Below are positions 46,516-58,192 of a stretch of DNA of 64,000 nt, one piece after another (position 1 is the stretch's first letter; each line of letters opens with the position of its first letter). Both the position numbers and the translations under genes were made by a program. Where the stretch lies: assembly GCA_029582265.1 (NCBI GenBank), contig CM055828.1, positions 30,872,459-30,936,458 of the forward strand, in the 5' to 3' direction. The DNA comes from Zoroaster sp. YZ-2022 (Eukaryota; Echinodermata; Asteroidea; Forcipulatida; Zoroasteridae). The notes beneath the pieces are model-generated. The model ran no database searches. It worked only from the letters and a program-made list of their open reading frames with translations, and was not told where the DNA came from.

Positions 46516-47176
46516 ATGAATCAGAATCTACAAATGCTGGTTAGTTGGTTTTTTGTTAATGGTATTCTGTCACACAGTTATCAATGCTATACGCTCACTG
46601 GGCTGTCCCTACGGCTGGAGGCAGTTTGGTCAGTCCTGTTACATGATGGTCACTGATACACCACTCAACTGGTATGAAGCCCGTCAAGTATGTATTGATG
46701 CTGGAAGTGACCTGGCTTTGCCAAACTCAAAAGCCGAAAATGACTTCATATGGAACATGCAACGGGAGGTTATTCAGCAAGATGATAGACCCAATTCCCT
46801 GTGGCTTGGCTGCACATATGGCATGGAGGCCAGTGGACAGTGGAAATGGTATGGTGATGATCAGACTGAATACAAGGGCAAATTGAAAACAGGAATTGTA
46901 CTACGAGGCACAGGATGTTTTGCGATCAAGTACGGTTCAGGAGACTGGAATTTCGTAGATTGCACTACTAAAGAAAAACGTTTCATGTGTGAGCAACCAC
47001 AGCGTGAAATGTGTACACGTAATAGGTGTACTAGTACCCCTCTACGCTGCTTCGCTGTCACCACCAAGGATTCAGAACATCACGACCAACCCTACTGTCT
47101 GCTCAGCCACACCTTCAAGGAAACCATCATCAAAAGCCCCATACAATGCTGCCTGGTCTGCTCCAAGGATGCGTAG
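46516..47176 (+). pseudogene. CTLD-PAN lectin copy 5, frameshifted and truncated
   Basis: The family ATG at 46516 is out of frame with the domain because the leader has ttttttg where others have tttctg (one base extra). From the internal ATG at 46559 the frame is open through the CTLD. The CTLD middle is a distinct variant (YKGKLKTGIVLRGTGCFAIKYGSGDWNFVDC), and an 8-residue insertion with an extra cysteine (EQPQREMC) follows the lectin domain. The PAN domain is cut after CSKDA at residue position 210 of the family, exactly where a 42-bp palindrome begins, so about 41 residues and three PAN cysteines are missing. It is probably non-functional. Confidence 0.8.
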
Positions 47177-47210
47177 TAGACTGACGCATATGCGACAGTC
47201 TACTACGCAT
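47169..47210. repeat. 42-bp near-perfect palindrome at the copy 5 truncation point
   Basis: 15-bp arms ATGCGTAGTAGACTG and CAGTCTACTACGCAT enclose ACGCATATGCGA, whose centre is itself palindromic. Homology to the PAN domain stops at the first base of this structure. Confidence 0.85.
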
Positions 47211-48050
47211 GCGTATTTACCCTGTGCTTGAATACTCACGGGCGCTTGGTAAACAGCCAAAATAGCATCTGGCACGTGATGGTGAATGGACCAGTGAGAA
47301 TTCGGCTCTCGATCATGAATATGTATGAGGTATAGTAATATCAATTATCTTCAGAAATTATTCCGTCTAAAGTGATTTCATCTTGGAGAAAAAATTATTT
47401 CTTATTTATAAAAAGTCAAAGTATTCCAAAACAGTTTCCCGATGTTTTCTCAAACGTGAGCCCATATTGTGATGAAACTTTAACAAGTTAGTTTAATAAC
47501 ATATTTCTTGAAAACTAGAGAGCTTAAATGAACGTACGTTTCCATAAACCAAAGCCTAAACTTGTGGCGAAATGCCTTTGAATATAAAAAAAAACCTGCA
47601 TTAATGTTTACAAGGAACAATGTAATTAACAAGAAAGACAAAGACAGACAAACAGATGACAGAATAAACAAGAACTTATATAAAGTATCAACATCTAATC
47701 GAAGTGTATGAGAAAATACAAAAAGGAAGACTTTATATAAATAACTGATAACATAAAGAGTGGTGAATCAATTATTGCATAGAGCAAGGACCTTGCTCTG
47801 TGAACATTGTAAGCGACAATTCAATTTGAAAAAAATGTGAAAGAGAAAGAACTTGTCACATACCATCAGAGTCTCAATAGACACGACTGGATGTTAAATG
47901 GTTTTGTGGCGGGCGTATTTTCCCTGGTGGATTAACAAGGATCATTTCAATAAATGGAAACGTTTAATTAAATTCTAAATCAGAACCAGGGCCGAAGCGA
48001 AGGAATCTTGAGGGCTCACTTTGAAAATGAGTCTTTTCGGCTTGATTTCA
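47211..48050. other. Spacer between copies 5 and 6, no gene
   Basis: About 130 bp of sequence not seen elsewhere in the window (47211-47335) is followed by the dispersed repeat (ttatcttcagaaattattcc, tacgtttccataaacca) and unique AT-rich DNA. The usual minisatellite block is missing here, so copies 5 and 6 start only 2.0 kb apart. Confidence 0.45.
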
Positions 48051-48539
48051 TGATGTATTTCTTGTAAATTAGAGGTCACGCTGAAAAATTAACCTGCCTA
48101 CGTTATCGATCGATACAGACCTTTAAGTGACACTATCAAGCGGGACTTTATCTCTAGCAGACTTGGCAGTGCGCCCGTTTTTAAAATGCCTTATAATCTC
48201 CATCGATATCCATGGCCACGTTTCAACAAAACGTTTTTCTAATTTCTGAGCCCTGCACTGCCTAATAGCGGATTCTTGTAATCTTTATGAAACGGAGATT
48301 GCGCATCGACACTCTACCCGATGTAAAGGGTCAAGGACGTGATGGATTTATCAATTCCATCTTATTTTTAGATGCTGGCCGCTGCTCTGCGGCTTTTGTG
48401 TTTCCTCTGGGATTCCATCAAGTTCATCTGTTGCTTCAAAACATTGAATACAAAACGGACTCAGTATAAACTGAAAGAATTGAGAATTCTACAAATAATT
48501 ACTACTGGAATTCAAGTAGATTGAGCTGATTGCCTCACC
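48051..48539 (+). promoter_or_regulatory. Class I promoter and leader of copy 6
   Basis: Class I words (aacctgcctacgttatcga, gatgctggccgctgctctg at 48372) lead to the leader catctgttgcttcaaaacat. The hammerhead-like insertion is absent: acggactcagtataaactga at 48455. The leader then matches the other copies to tcaccATG. Confidence 0.45.
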
Positions 48540-49289
48540 ATGAATCAGAATCTACAAATGCTGGTTGGTTGGTTTCTGTTAATGGTATTCTGTCACACAG
48601 TTGTCAATGCTATTTGCTCACTGGGCTGTCCCTACGGCTGGAGGCAGTTTGGTCAGTCCTGCTACATGATGGTCACTGATACACCACTCAACTGGTATGA
48701 AGCCCGTCAGGTATGTCTTGATGCTGGAAGTGACCTGGCTTTGCCAAACTCAAAAGCCGAAAATGACTTTATATGGAACATCCAACAGGAGGTTATTAAG
48801 AAAGATGATAAACCCAATTCCCTGTGGCTTGGCTGCACATATGGCATGGAGGCCAGTGGACAGTGGAAATGGTATGGTGATGACCAGACTGAATACAAGG
48901 GCGAATTAGCCCAAAATGTAAAAGGCACGGGATGTTTTACTATAAGGCTTTCATCTGGATTATGGGGTTTCGTCGATTGCATAGCAGAGGAGAAACGTAT
49001 ACTGTGTGAGCGTAACATGTGCATTAGTACCCCTCTACGCTGCTTCGCTGTCACCACAAAGGATTCAGAACATCGCGACCAACCCTACTGTCTGCTCGGA
49101 CACACCTTCAAGGAAACCATCATCAAAAGCCCCATACAATGCTGCCTGGACTGCTCCAAGGATCCCAACTGCCGCTCCTTCAACCTGTCAGGGAAGATGT
49201 GCCAACTCAACAATGTCACCATCTCCCAGGTTGATGCTGACAAGTACGTAATGGGGAGAGAGAACTGTACCTACTATGAATACGAGTGA
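48540..49289 (+). CDS. CTLD-PAN secreted lectin copy 6 (intact)
   Basis: An intact 249-residue frame with a signal peptide, CTLD and PAN domain. The middle is a third variant: NIQQEVIKKDDKPNSLW, then GELAQNVKGTGCFTIRLSSG, two residues shorter than copies 2 and 4 in the loop. WGFVDC occupies the WND position, and no EPN/QPD is present. In the PAN domain HRDQP and CLDCSKD are private changes. Copies 7 and 8 carry a close derivative of this middle, so this copy or its ancestor was the source. Confidence 0.85.
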   Translation: MNQNLQMLVGWFLLMVFCHTVVNAICSLGCPYGWRQFGQSCYMMVTDTPLNWYEARQVCLDAGSDLALPNSKAENDFIWNIQQEVIKKDDKPNSLWLGCTYGMEASGQWKWYGDDQTEYKGELAQNVKGTGCFTIRLSSGLWGFVDCIAEEKRILCERNMCISTPLRCFAVTTKDSEHRDQPYCLLGHTFKETIIKSPIQCCLDCSKDPNCRSFNLSGKMCQLNNVTISQVDADKYVMGRENCTYYEYE

Positions 49290-50820
49290 GTAACAGACGT
49301 CATCTCTGATTGATTTATTCATGAAGCTGACATTGTATCTGATCACCACAATATTTCAATGTACCATTCTTTGCATGCGACGTCGCAGGGCGTGGCCATA
49401 GTTACACTTAAATGTTTGACAACGATTCAGTCAATTATTTTCACGTTTATTATTTGAAAGTAGTTTCAAATAGATTGATTCATAAATGTGACCATAATCT
49501 GGTCGCCACAATATTTCAATATTTCAACCATTCTTTGCATGTGACGTTTATTATTGGAAAGTAGTTTCTCATAAAAAAAGATAAAATAACATAATACCAA
49601 TTTTAAAAAGTGTTATTCTCATGAATATTGCAGATATCTAGCTCAAAGTGTAGTCTTTTCTGTGGTATAACATTGTGAAACTTGATTATTGCAAGTAGCT
49701 TACTCTTGTATTATGATTCGGAATTGCTTTATATCGCACTCAATGTATCGCTGCTGACTTAGCTTTATATTATAAAAACATGATAAATAGACATGAATGT
49801 AAATCTGGAGACGAGGGTGACGGTGTATCCCACTTTTGTCCAGGGGGATGGTCCGTAATTGTCCCACACTTATCACCGTGTTTGAAACAATATATATTTA
49901 AGTTAATATTTCGCAAAATGTTCAAAAATGTAACTTAATAATGGCAATAATTATTTAAAAATATATATATATTTTTTAACCTTCTAAAAGTGTTTTGTCA
50001 GTATATGGGTTAGGATGAGTGTCATTCGTGGGTGGTTAATAGAATTGAAAGTGTGCTACAACCCCTGCCTCCCCCACCCATCAACAACAACAACAACAAA
50101 TTTAAGTCACTGATAAACAATATCCAACCAATAGAAATCATGTCAATATTTAGAATGATTTAATAAATGAAACCTTTTTCGATAAACGCTGCATGAAATA
50201 ACCATAGAAATAAATGAAGATGTTTAGAATTGCCGCGGTTTTAGATAAACGTTGTCAATATTTTGTACAAGCCTATTCATATATTGATTGGCTGCTCTGA
50301 GATCTTGGAAGGGGAAGATCATTTCTGCTAGTTCATCCTTTCAGAGTCATATTTGCCTATGGTGGCCCTCAAAGGACATTATTAATTTGACGTGAAATTG
50401 GCATTATCGCGACGCGTGACGTCGTACAATTTGATGTCTATTTTGACGTCCAATTTTTGAGCCACATTATATACATCAGTGATAGAAATATCCGATCCAC
50501 TCCCGCCTTTTTAATGTTGATAATTATGTCTTATGAGTTTAGCGCCTCTATACAACATTAAGTTATTTAAAATAAAATAAAAGACAAATTGTAACTGATC
50601 AAAGATCAGAGAAAACCGTAGGTCCTCCTTGATGTTAAATTGATGATGGTATGAAACATCCCTTGAAATCTTTCGTTTTGAATTAGATTAAATTAGTCAA
50701 AAACTGAATTAAATCATTAAGGCAGATCTTTACCAAATGTTACGAATTATCCTACATTGTCAAGTGTGACAATCGAAATTGAGCTTTTGCACTTTTCTTT
50801 CTCAGAAAGGTGAGAACCAA
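49290..50820 (+). repeat. Spacer block 6
   Basis: Family 3' flank with a partial local repeat (acgtttattatttgaaagta near 49445 and a similar copy near 49552), the ccagggggatggtccgtaat segment, a C-rich tract with (CAA)n at 50060-50098, and the TGACGT-rich conserved segment at 50389-50450. No gene. Confidence 0.6.
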
Positions 50821-51893
50821 TGTTAAGCTGAACATCACACAGGTTGGTTTCTAACCACGTGATCTTCAATAAAGCCACTATACACTATTGGTAGTCTCGA
50901 TAAATATAAATGATCAAAGATTTACATGAAACTTACTTGATGTAAAGTTGATGATGGTATCAAACATCCATTGAATTATGTATGTCTGAAGTGCTATCAT
51001 TTTAATATAATTAATCAGATTATTACACAGATGAATTGTGCCCTGGAGACATAAATTCCACGTTGGATTGAAAACGAAAACTGAATTAATTTTCATTATT
51101 TTCTCGTTAACGTCACAATGAAATAAGTTGAAACTTGGTTTTTATATATCTCTTGATTCTTATAAAGTATGGATGGATTTACAGACATTGGTTGGTTTCT
51201 GTACATATCTCTTGATTCTTATAAAGTATGGATGCATTTACAGACATTGGTTGGTTTCTGTACATATCTCTTGATTCTTATAAAGTATGGATGCATTTAC
51301 AGACATTGGTTGGTTTTTATACATATCTCTTGATTCTTATAAAGTATGGATGCATTTACAGACATTGGTTGGTTTCTATATATCTCTTGATTCTTATAAA
51401 GTATGGATGCATTTACAGACATTGGTTGGTTTTTGTACATATCTCTTGATTCTTATAAAGTATGGATGCATTTACAGACATTGGTTGGTTTCTGTACATA
51501 TCTCTTGATTCTTATAAAGTATGGATGCATTTACAGACATTGGTTGGTTTCTGTACATATCTCTTGATTCTTATAAAGTATGGATGCATTTACAGACATT
51601 GGTTGGTTTTTATACATATCTCTTGATTCTTATAAAGTATAGATGCATTTACAGACATTGGTTGGTTTTTATATATATCTCTTGATTCTTATAAAGTATG
51701 GATGCATTTACAGACATTGGTTGGTTTTTGTACATATCTCTTGATTCTTATAAAGTATGGATGCATTTACAGACATTGGTTGGTTTCTATACATATCTCT
51801 TGATTCTTATAAAGTATGGATGCATTTACAGACATTGGTTGGTTTCTGTACATATCTCTTGATTCTTATAAAATATGGATGCATTTAGAGACA
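50821..51893 (+). repeat. 102-bp x1, 75-bp x1 and 59-bp x13 units of block 6
   Basis: One 102-bp unit (about 50810-50910), one 75-bp unit (about 50945-51020) and about thirteen 59-bp units (51135-51893), mostly the tttctgtac and tttttatac variants. The last unit has tttagagacattttacc, a change shared with block 7. Confidence 0.88.
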
Positions 51894-53620
51894 TTTTACC
51901 AACAGTGTATACTGGCTTTACGTATGAATGTACATAGTCTAAACAAAAGTGTATTAAATAAAAGTGTATAACTTGTTCTAAACATGCTTTTTTATTTTAT
52001 ATTTTGGGCTTGATTGAGAAACTTTTAGGCTTTTAAAAATAGAGGTGATTTTGACACCAATTATAAATGGATTTGCAATGATAAATTTGTGTTTATGAAA
52101 AGTAAAGTGGCCGTCTGTGATCAAGTCTTTGTAGGATACTATGCATTAGAGCTTGCCCTGAGTCATGTGATATACTATAATACAATCTCTATGTGGACGT
52201 GTGTACAGCCTGGGAAATTAATTTTGTACCTGATTGTCACGGACTTGAGTCAGTGTACGGATATTATTCACATGAAACTCACAAAAAGGCTTATTGGAAT
52301 ATTATATCATAACTCTCATAAAGTGTCATATTATTGAAGGAACATCACATGTCACATTGTTAAACAGTATATTTATCTTCAAAGAAGAAATATTTCACAC
52401 AATTTCAAGATTCAACAGATGATCGAAGGAATGAATTATTATCTAAAACCTGTCTTGGTGTAAAGTTGCTACTAAAGTTGCTAGGCTGATTCCATGTACA
52501 TTGTATTTTCATGCAGGGGCAAGACCTGATTGTTAAAAGCTTTGGGTGGGGAAAAAACACAAAAGACAAGCAATTTTATGTAATATACTTGGAACTGTAG
52601 TGTACTGTCATAACTAGCCAAAGATACTAGCATTACCTAAGTACTTTGTAGTTTGTCAACACCACATTTCTTAATAGCGCCACCAGGCGTTTAATATATT
52701 GACCTGGATTGATATCTAGGTCAAAGTTCATCAGTTGAAAGTGGCATTGTTCATTATTTGTGGTTCTTGGCAATAACGTAGGTTTCCAAACAATTATGTT
52801 TCCTATGATGATGTGTGCCCCCTCCTCAGGAAAAAAGATCCGCCCCTTAAATAGGTAAAACACAACATGAGTCTCCATCTAGATAAGAAACAATTACAAA
52901 TAAAAAGTCCACTTTTCAAAAACGTGACCCCTCCCATAAAAAGGCAGAATCAATTTTGTTTTCTTCATCTGACCGTGTACTATACCTACTGCTAAGATCT
53001 AATTCAGACAGCAAAATGATGAAATTACACACTTAATGCGGTCAGAGTGATCGTTTTTGGTATCCTCATCCTGCCCACCGCTTGGCTCCGCCCCTAAGTA
53101 GGGCAAGAACCAAGATGAGTCCAAAGCCGAAGGTGATATTTTATTTACATTTAATCAGAGTGAGAGGTTTCATGATTTTACCCAAAAGTGTACAATTTTC
53201 CAGATAAAACGTATTCAAACTTTGCATTCATCAGAGCAACATGTTCAATATGTGTTTGTAAAAAAAAAAAACCTACATTTAAAACATCCAAGTTATGCCT
53301 TTTATCAGCCTTGATAACGGTTCAATTAAGGAGCTTTCTGTTACACATCTCATATCTGATCTATGGCTGCCGTCGAAGTGAAGTATATAATTCTTGCATT
53401 GGTGAGGGAGGCACCATTCTATCTAAACGACCACGCTATTAAACGACCGCCTCAAATATAACGCGTTTCCGGACACGTGGGAATGCTTCTTTGAAAACGA
53501 TATTATCACTGTCAATGACACTGTCAATTAAACTTAATAATCGATATTAATAATGTGAATCTTATCTCAGGGTTTGCGCAAAAGCATGTGACTTGATTTA
53601 CCCAATCACTTTCTAGCACA
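51894..53620 (+). repeat. Conserved trailer and upstream spacer before copy 7, with unique insert
   Basis: Standard trailer with the short open frame (ATG 52095 to 52337). About 52480-53120 is extra sequence found only here and at 58785-59430. It contains an 81-codon minus-strand open frame (52633-52878) of unknown nature. The usual upstream words gcgtttccggacacgtggga follow. Confidence 0.5.
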
Positions 53621-53943
53621 TCCAATGCATAGATAAATATGCACCTTGAAGCAACAATATTTTCAGTTTTGTCGAGATCGCATCAACTTCATCTGTTGCT
53701 TCAAAACATTGAATTCAAAACGGACTCATTCTCCTGACGATGACAACAATAGCACGCTAGTCGAAACGTAGAGAAGATCTATACGGTTCTTATCACAACC
53801 ACAATCTCACTTCGCAATAGTTGAGATCCTAACTACATGGTGTTACTGCAAACCGATAAGGACACAGTATTAACTGAAAACAATTGAGAATTCTACAAAT
53901 AATTACTGTTGGAATTCAAGTAGATTGAGCTGATTGTCTCACC
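53621..53943 (+). promoter_or_regulatory. Class II promoter and leader of copy 7
   Basis: tccaatgcatagataaatat lies at about 53621-53640, then the leader. The hammerhead-like insertion is at 53729-53866 (arms 53729-53733 and 53771-53775). Confidence 0.4.
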
Positions 53944-53960
53944 ATGAATCAGAATCTATA

Positions 53961-54692
53961 ATGCTGGTTGGTTGGTTTCTGTTAATGGTATTCTGTCACA
54001 CAGTTGTCAATGCTATTCGCTCACTGGGCTGTCCCTACGGCTGGAGGCAGTTTGGTCAGTCCTGCTACATGATGGTCACTGATACACCACTCAACTGGTA
54101 TGAAGCCCGTCAGGTATGTCTTGATGCTGGAAGTGACCTGGCTTTGCCAAACTCAAAAGCCGAAAATGACTTTATATGGAACATCCAACAGGAGGTTATT
54201 AAGGAAGATGATCAACCCAATTCCCTGTGGCTTGGCTGCACATATGGCATGGAGGCCAGTGGACAGTGGAAATGGTATGGTGATGATCAGACTGAATACA
54301 AGGGCGAATTAGCCAAAAATGTAAAAGGCAAGGGATGTTTTACTATAAGGCTTTTATCTGGATTATGGGGTTTCGTCGATTGCATAGCAGAGGAGAAACG
54401 TGTCCTGTGTGAGCGTAACATGTGCATTAGTACCCCTCTACGCTGCTTCACTGTCACCACCAAGGATTCAGAACATCACGACCAACCCTACTGTCTGCTT
54501 GGCCACACCTTCAAGGAAACCATCATCAAAAGCCCCATACAATGCTGCCTGGCCTGCTCCAAGGATCCCAACTGCCGCTCCTTCAACCTGTCAGAGAAGA
54601 TGTGCCAACTCAACAATGCCACCATCTCCCAGGTTGATGCTGACAAGTACTTGATGAGGAGAGAGAACTGTGCCTACTATGAATATGAGTGA
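53961..54692 (+). CDS. CTLD-PAN secreted lectin copy 7 (usable from second ATG)
   Basis: The family ATG at 53944 is followed after five codons by TAA, caused by a one-base deletion and a C-to-T change (aatctataatg for aatctacaaatg). The next ATG, at 53961, is in frame and gives 243 residues beginning MLVGWFLLMVFCHTVVNA, still a plausible signal peptide, so function may survive by initiation there. The CTLD middle (NIQQEVIKEDDQPNSLW, GELAKNVKGKGCFTIRLLSG) derives from the copy 6 type and equals that of copy 8. The PAN domain has LSEKMC for LSGKMC and CFTVTT for CFAVTT, both shared with copy 8. A LINE fragment follows 300 bp after the stop. Confidence 0.8.
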   Translation: MLVGWFLLMVFCHTVVNAIRSLGCPYGWRQFGQSCYMMVTDTPLNWYEARQVCLDAGSDLALPNSKAENDFIWNIQQEVIKEDDQPNSLWLGCTYGMEASGQWKWYGDDQTEYKGELAKNVKGKGCFTIRLLSGLWGFVDCIAEEKRVLCERNMCISTPLRCFTVTTKDSEHHDQPYCLLGHTFKETIIKSPIQCCLACSKDPNCRSFNLSEKMCQLNNATISQVDADKYLMRRENCAYYEYE

Positions 54693-54990
54693 GTAACAAA
54701 CGTCATCTGTGATTGATTGATTTATAAATGTGACATTATATCTAATCACCACAATATTTCAATATTTCAACCATTCTTTGCATGCGACGTCGCAGGGCGT
54801 GGCCATAGTTACACTTAAATGTTTAACATCGATTCAGTCTATTATTTTCACGTTTATTATTTGAAAGTAGTTTCTCATAAAAAAAGATAAAAATAACATA
54901 AAAAAGTGTTATTCTCATTTGAATATTGCAGATATTGTATCTAGCTCAAAGTGTAGTCTTTTCTGTGGTATAACATTGTGAAACTTGATT
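54693..54990 (+). repeat. 3' flank of copy 7
   Basis: Family 3' flank up to cattgtgaaacttgattatt, where the LINE insertion begins. Confidence 0.5.
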
Positions 54991-56261
54991 ATTTTTTATA
55001 TTTTTTTTTTGTGAAAGTGGAGTTATAAAACTCCATTTATTCAACTTCTTTCACCACAAATGTACATACATAAGTACAATATATACAATTAAAATTATAT
55101 ATATAAACAAGAATTTTATAATGAAAATAATGAAAAATAGTAATAATGAACAATAACTAATACAAATAATGAATAACTGAATAAAGCAACCAAAAGGTAA
55201 CAAACAATAATAAATAAACAAATCAAAAATACAGATATACATAAATAATCTTCATACAAAAAGTACATATAAATATTTATATATAACTAACATCACATTA
55301 CATGACCAAATACGTCACTTACAATACTCATATATACATAATGAAAACAAATATATTCAAGACATTCGTTGATACTTTAGAAATGAACAACAAAATATAT
55401 ACATTAGAAAAAACACAAAATAAATACACGTAATTTGTACGATAAGCTAACACAATCAATCAATTACACATTAATCATCAAAAAAATATATAATACTTAC
55501 AAAATATATACACATGACATAACTAATACAGTATATCTCAACAAAATACAAGAGGAGACACACAATTAGTAATCAAAATGAATTTGGTTTTGCTCATCTA
55601 AAGAGCATAGAACATTGTTTTTTGTGTAGTAAGTTTTAAATAATTTTTTATGAAGTCTGTTTTTTTCCAAAACTAAAAAACGTTTCATATTCTGTTTAAA
55701 CTGTGCAACAAGGTCCATATGCTTGTAATGTTTGTCAAAAATAATTTTACATCTAGAATTCCAAATTTCACGGAGCATTTTACAAACTATAATTCCTTGA
55801 ACTGGCTTTAAATTAAGTCCCAGAATTCTGTTACAATCGTTAAGATAAAAAAACTTGTTTTTAGTGAGTTTTTTCAATAAATGTTCTATATAAATCCAAG
55901 CATTTAAAGTACGACTACAATAGATAAAAAGATGCTCGTGAGTTTCATTTTCAGTATTACAGAGCGGACACTGGACGTCATTAATTTTACCAATTTTGTG
56001 TAAAATATTCCTAGTCGGCAAAATGCGAAATCTAAGTTTGTACAAAAAATTCTTATCCTCGGAATCCATTAAGAAATTCTTCCATATATTATTCCATATC
56101 TTATCCCACTCTAAGTTGCTACTGATATGAAGAATATTTTGCCACACATCTTGAACAGCAGGTTTAGTAAATTGCATTAAAACGAGATTTCTATAAATAA
56201 ATTTAGCATTAGTATCAGTAATATTAATAGGACAATTGTTATTTACATCAGTAACAGTGAG
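54991..56261 (-). mobile_element. 5'-truncated LINE insertion in block 7
   Basis: A T-rich left end (the poly-A tail on the minus strand) is followed by a hairpin-rich 3' UTR (ggagttataaaactcc at about 55019-55034) and AT-rich DNA. A reading frame of 203 codons at 55566-56177 (-) encodes the end of a non-LTR ORF2: WDKIWNNI, then FRILPTRNILHKIG, then the CPLCNTENETHEHLFIYC zinc-knuckle typical of the zf-RVT region. Reverse transcriptase and endonuclease are missing. The insertion replaces gcaagta of the uninterrupted spacer (compare 23268-23278). No clean target duplication. Confidence 0.78.
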
Positions 56262-57340
56262 CTTTCTCTTGTATTATGATTCGGAATTGCTTTATATCGC
56301 ACTCAATGTATCGCTGCTGACTTAGCTTTATATTATAAAAAACATGATAAATAGACGAGGAGGATGGTCCGTAATTGTCCCACACTAATCACCGTATTTG
56401 AAACAATATATATTTAAGTTAATATTTCGCAAAATGTTCAAAAATGTAACTTAATAATGGCAATAATTATTTTACAAAAATATATATTTTAACCTTCTAA
56501 AAGTGTTTTTGTCAGTATATGGGTTAGGATGAGTGTCATTCATGGGTGGTTAATAGAACTGAAAGTGTGATACAACCCCCCCCCCCCCCACCCACCCACC
56601 CATCAACAACAACAACAACAAATTTAAGTCACTGATAAACAATATCCAACCAATAGAAATCATGTCAATATTTAGAATGATTTAATAAATGAAATCTTTT
56701 TCGATAAACGCTGCATGAAATAACCATAGAAATAAATGAAGATGTTTAGAATTGCCGCGGTTTTAGATAAACGTTTGTCAATATTTTGTACAAGCCTATT
56801 CATATATTGATTGGCTGCTCTGAGATCTTGGAAGGGGAAGATCATTTCTGCTAGTTCATCCTTTCAGAGTCATATTTGCCTATGGTGGCCCTCAAAGGAC
56901 ATTATTAATTTGACGTGAAATTGGCATTATCGCGACGCGTGACGTCGTACAATTTGATGTCTATTTTGACGTCCAATTTTTGAGCCACATTATATACATC
57001 AGTGATAGAAATATCCGACCCACTCCCGCCTTTTTAATGTTGATAATTATGTCTTATGACTTCAGCGCCTCTATACAACATTAAGTTATTTAAAATAAAA
57101 TAAAAGACAAAAAAAAAAAGACAAATTGTAACTGATCAAAGATCAGAGAAAACCGTAGGTCCTCCTTGATGTTAAATTGATGATGGTATGAAACATCCCT
57201 TGAAATCTTTCGTTTTGAATTAGATTAAATTAGTCAAAAACTGAATTAAATCATTAAGGCAGATACCAAATGTTAGGAATTATCCTACATTGTCAAGTGT
57301 GACAATCGAAATTGAGCTTTTGCACTTTTCTTTCTCAGAA
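56262..57340 (+). repeat. Spacer block 7
   Basis: Same order as block 6. Shares with 62563-62670 a deletion that joins aatagacgagg to aggatggtccg, absent from block 6. A C-run with (CAA)n lies at 56576-56620, and the TGACGT-rich segment at 56910-56975. An A-run near 57110 is local. No gene. Confidence 0.6.
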
Positions 57341-58192
57341 ATGTGAGAACCAATATTAAGCTGAACATCACACAGGTTGGTTTCTAACCACGTGATCTTC
57401 AATAAAGCCACTATACACTATTGGTAATCTCGATAAATATAAATGATCAAAGATTTACATGAAACTTACTTGATGTAAAGTTGATGATGGTATCAAACAT
57501 CCATTGAATTATGTATGTCTGAAGTGCTATCATTTTAATATAATTAATCAGATTATTACACAGATGAATTGTGCCCTGGAGACATAAATTCCACGTTGGA
57601 TTGAAAACGAAAACTGAATTAATTTTCATTATTTTCTCGTTAACGTCACAATGAAATAAGTTGAAACTTGGTTTTTATATATCTCTTGATTCTTATAAAG
57701 TATGGATGGATTTACAGACATTGGTTGGTTTCTGTACATATCTCTTGATTCTTATAAAGTATGGATGCATTTACAGACATTGGTTGGTTTCTGTACATAT
57801 CTCTTGATTCTTATAAAGTATGGATGCATTTACAGACATTGGTTGGTTTTTATACATATCTCTTGATTCTTATAAAGTATGGATGCATTTACAGACATTG
57901 GTTGGTTTCTATATATATCTCTTGATTCTTATAAAGTATGGATGCATTTACAGACATTGGTTGGTTTCTGTACATATCTCTTGATTCTTATAAAGTATGG
58001 ATGCATTTACAGACATTGGTTGGTTTTTATACATATCTCTTGATTCTTATAAAGTATGGATGCATTTACAGACATTGGTTGGTTTCTATACATATCTCTT
58101 GATTCTTATAAAGTATGGATGCATTTACAGACATTGGTTGGTTTCTGTACATATCTCTTGATTCTTATAAAATATCGATGCATTTAGAGACA
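57341..58192 (+). repeat. 102-bp x1, 75-bp x1 and 59-bp x9 units of block 7
   Basis: One 102-bp unit (about 57343-57443), one 75-bp unit (about 57478-57555) and about nine 59-bp units (57665-58192). The first and last units are the same variants as in block 6. The number of 59-bp units (9 against 13) is the main difference between two otherwise nearly identical blocks. Confidence 0.88.

Noticed and set aside
55051..55242. 63-codon hydrophobic minus-strand frame in the LINE 3' region (repeated at 61356)
   Set aside because: Composed of AT-rich low-complexity sequence within the LINE 3' UTR; no gene signal.
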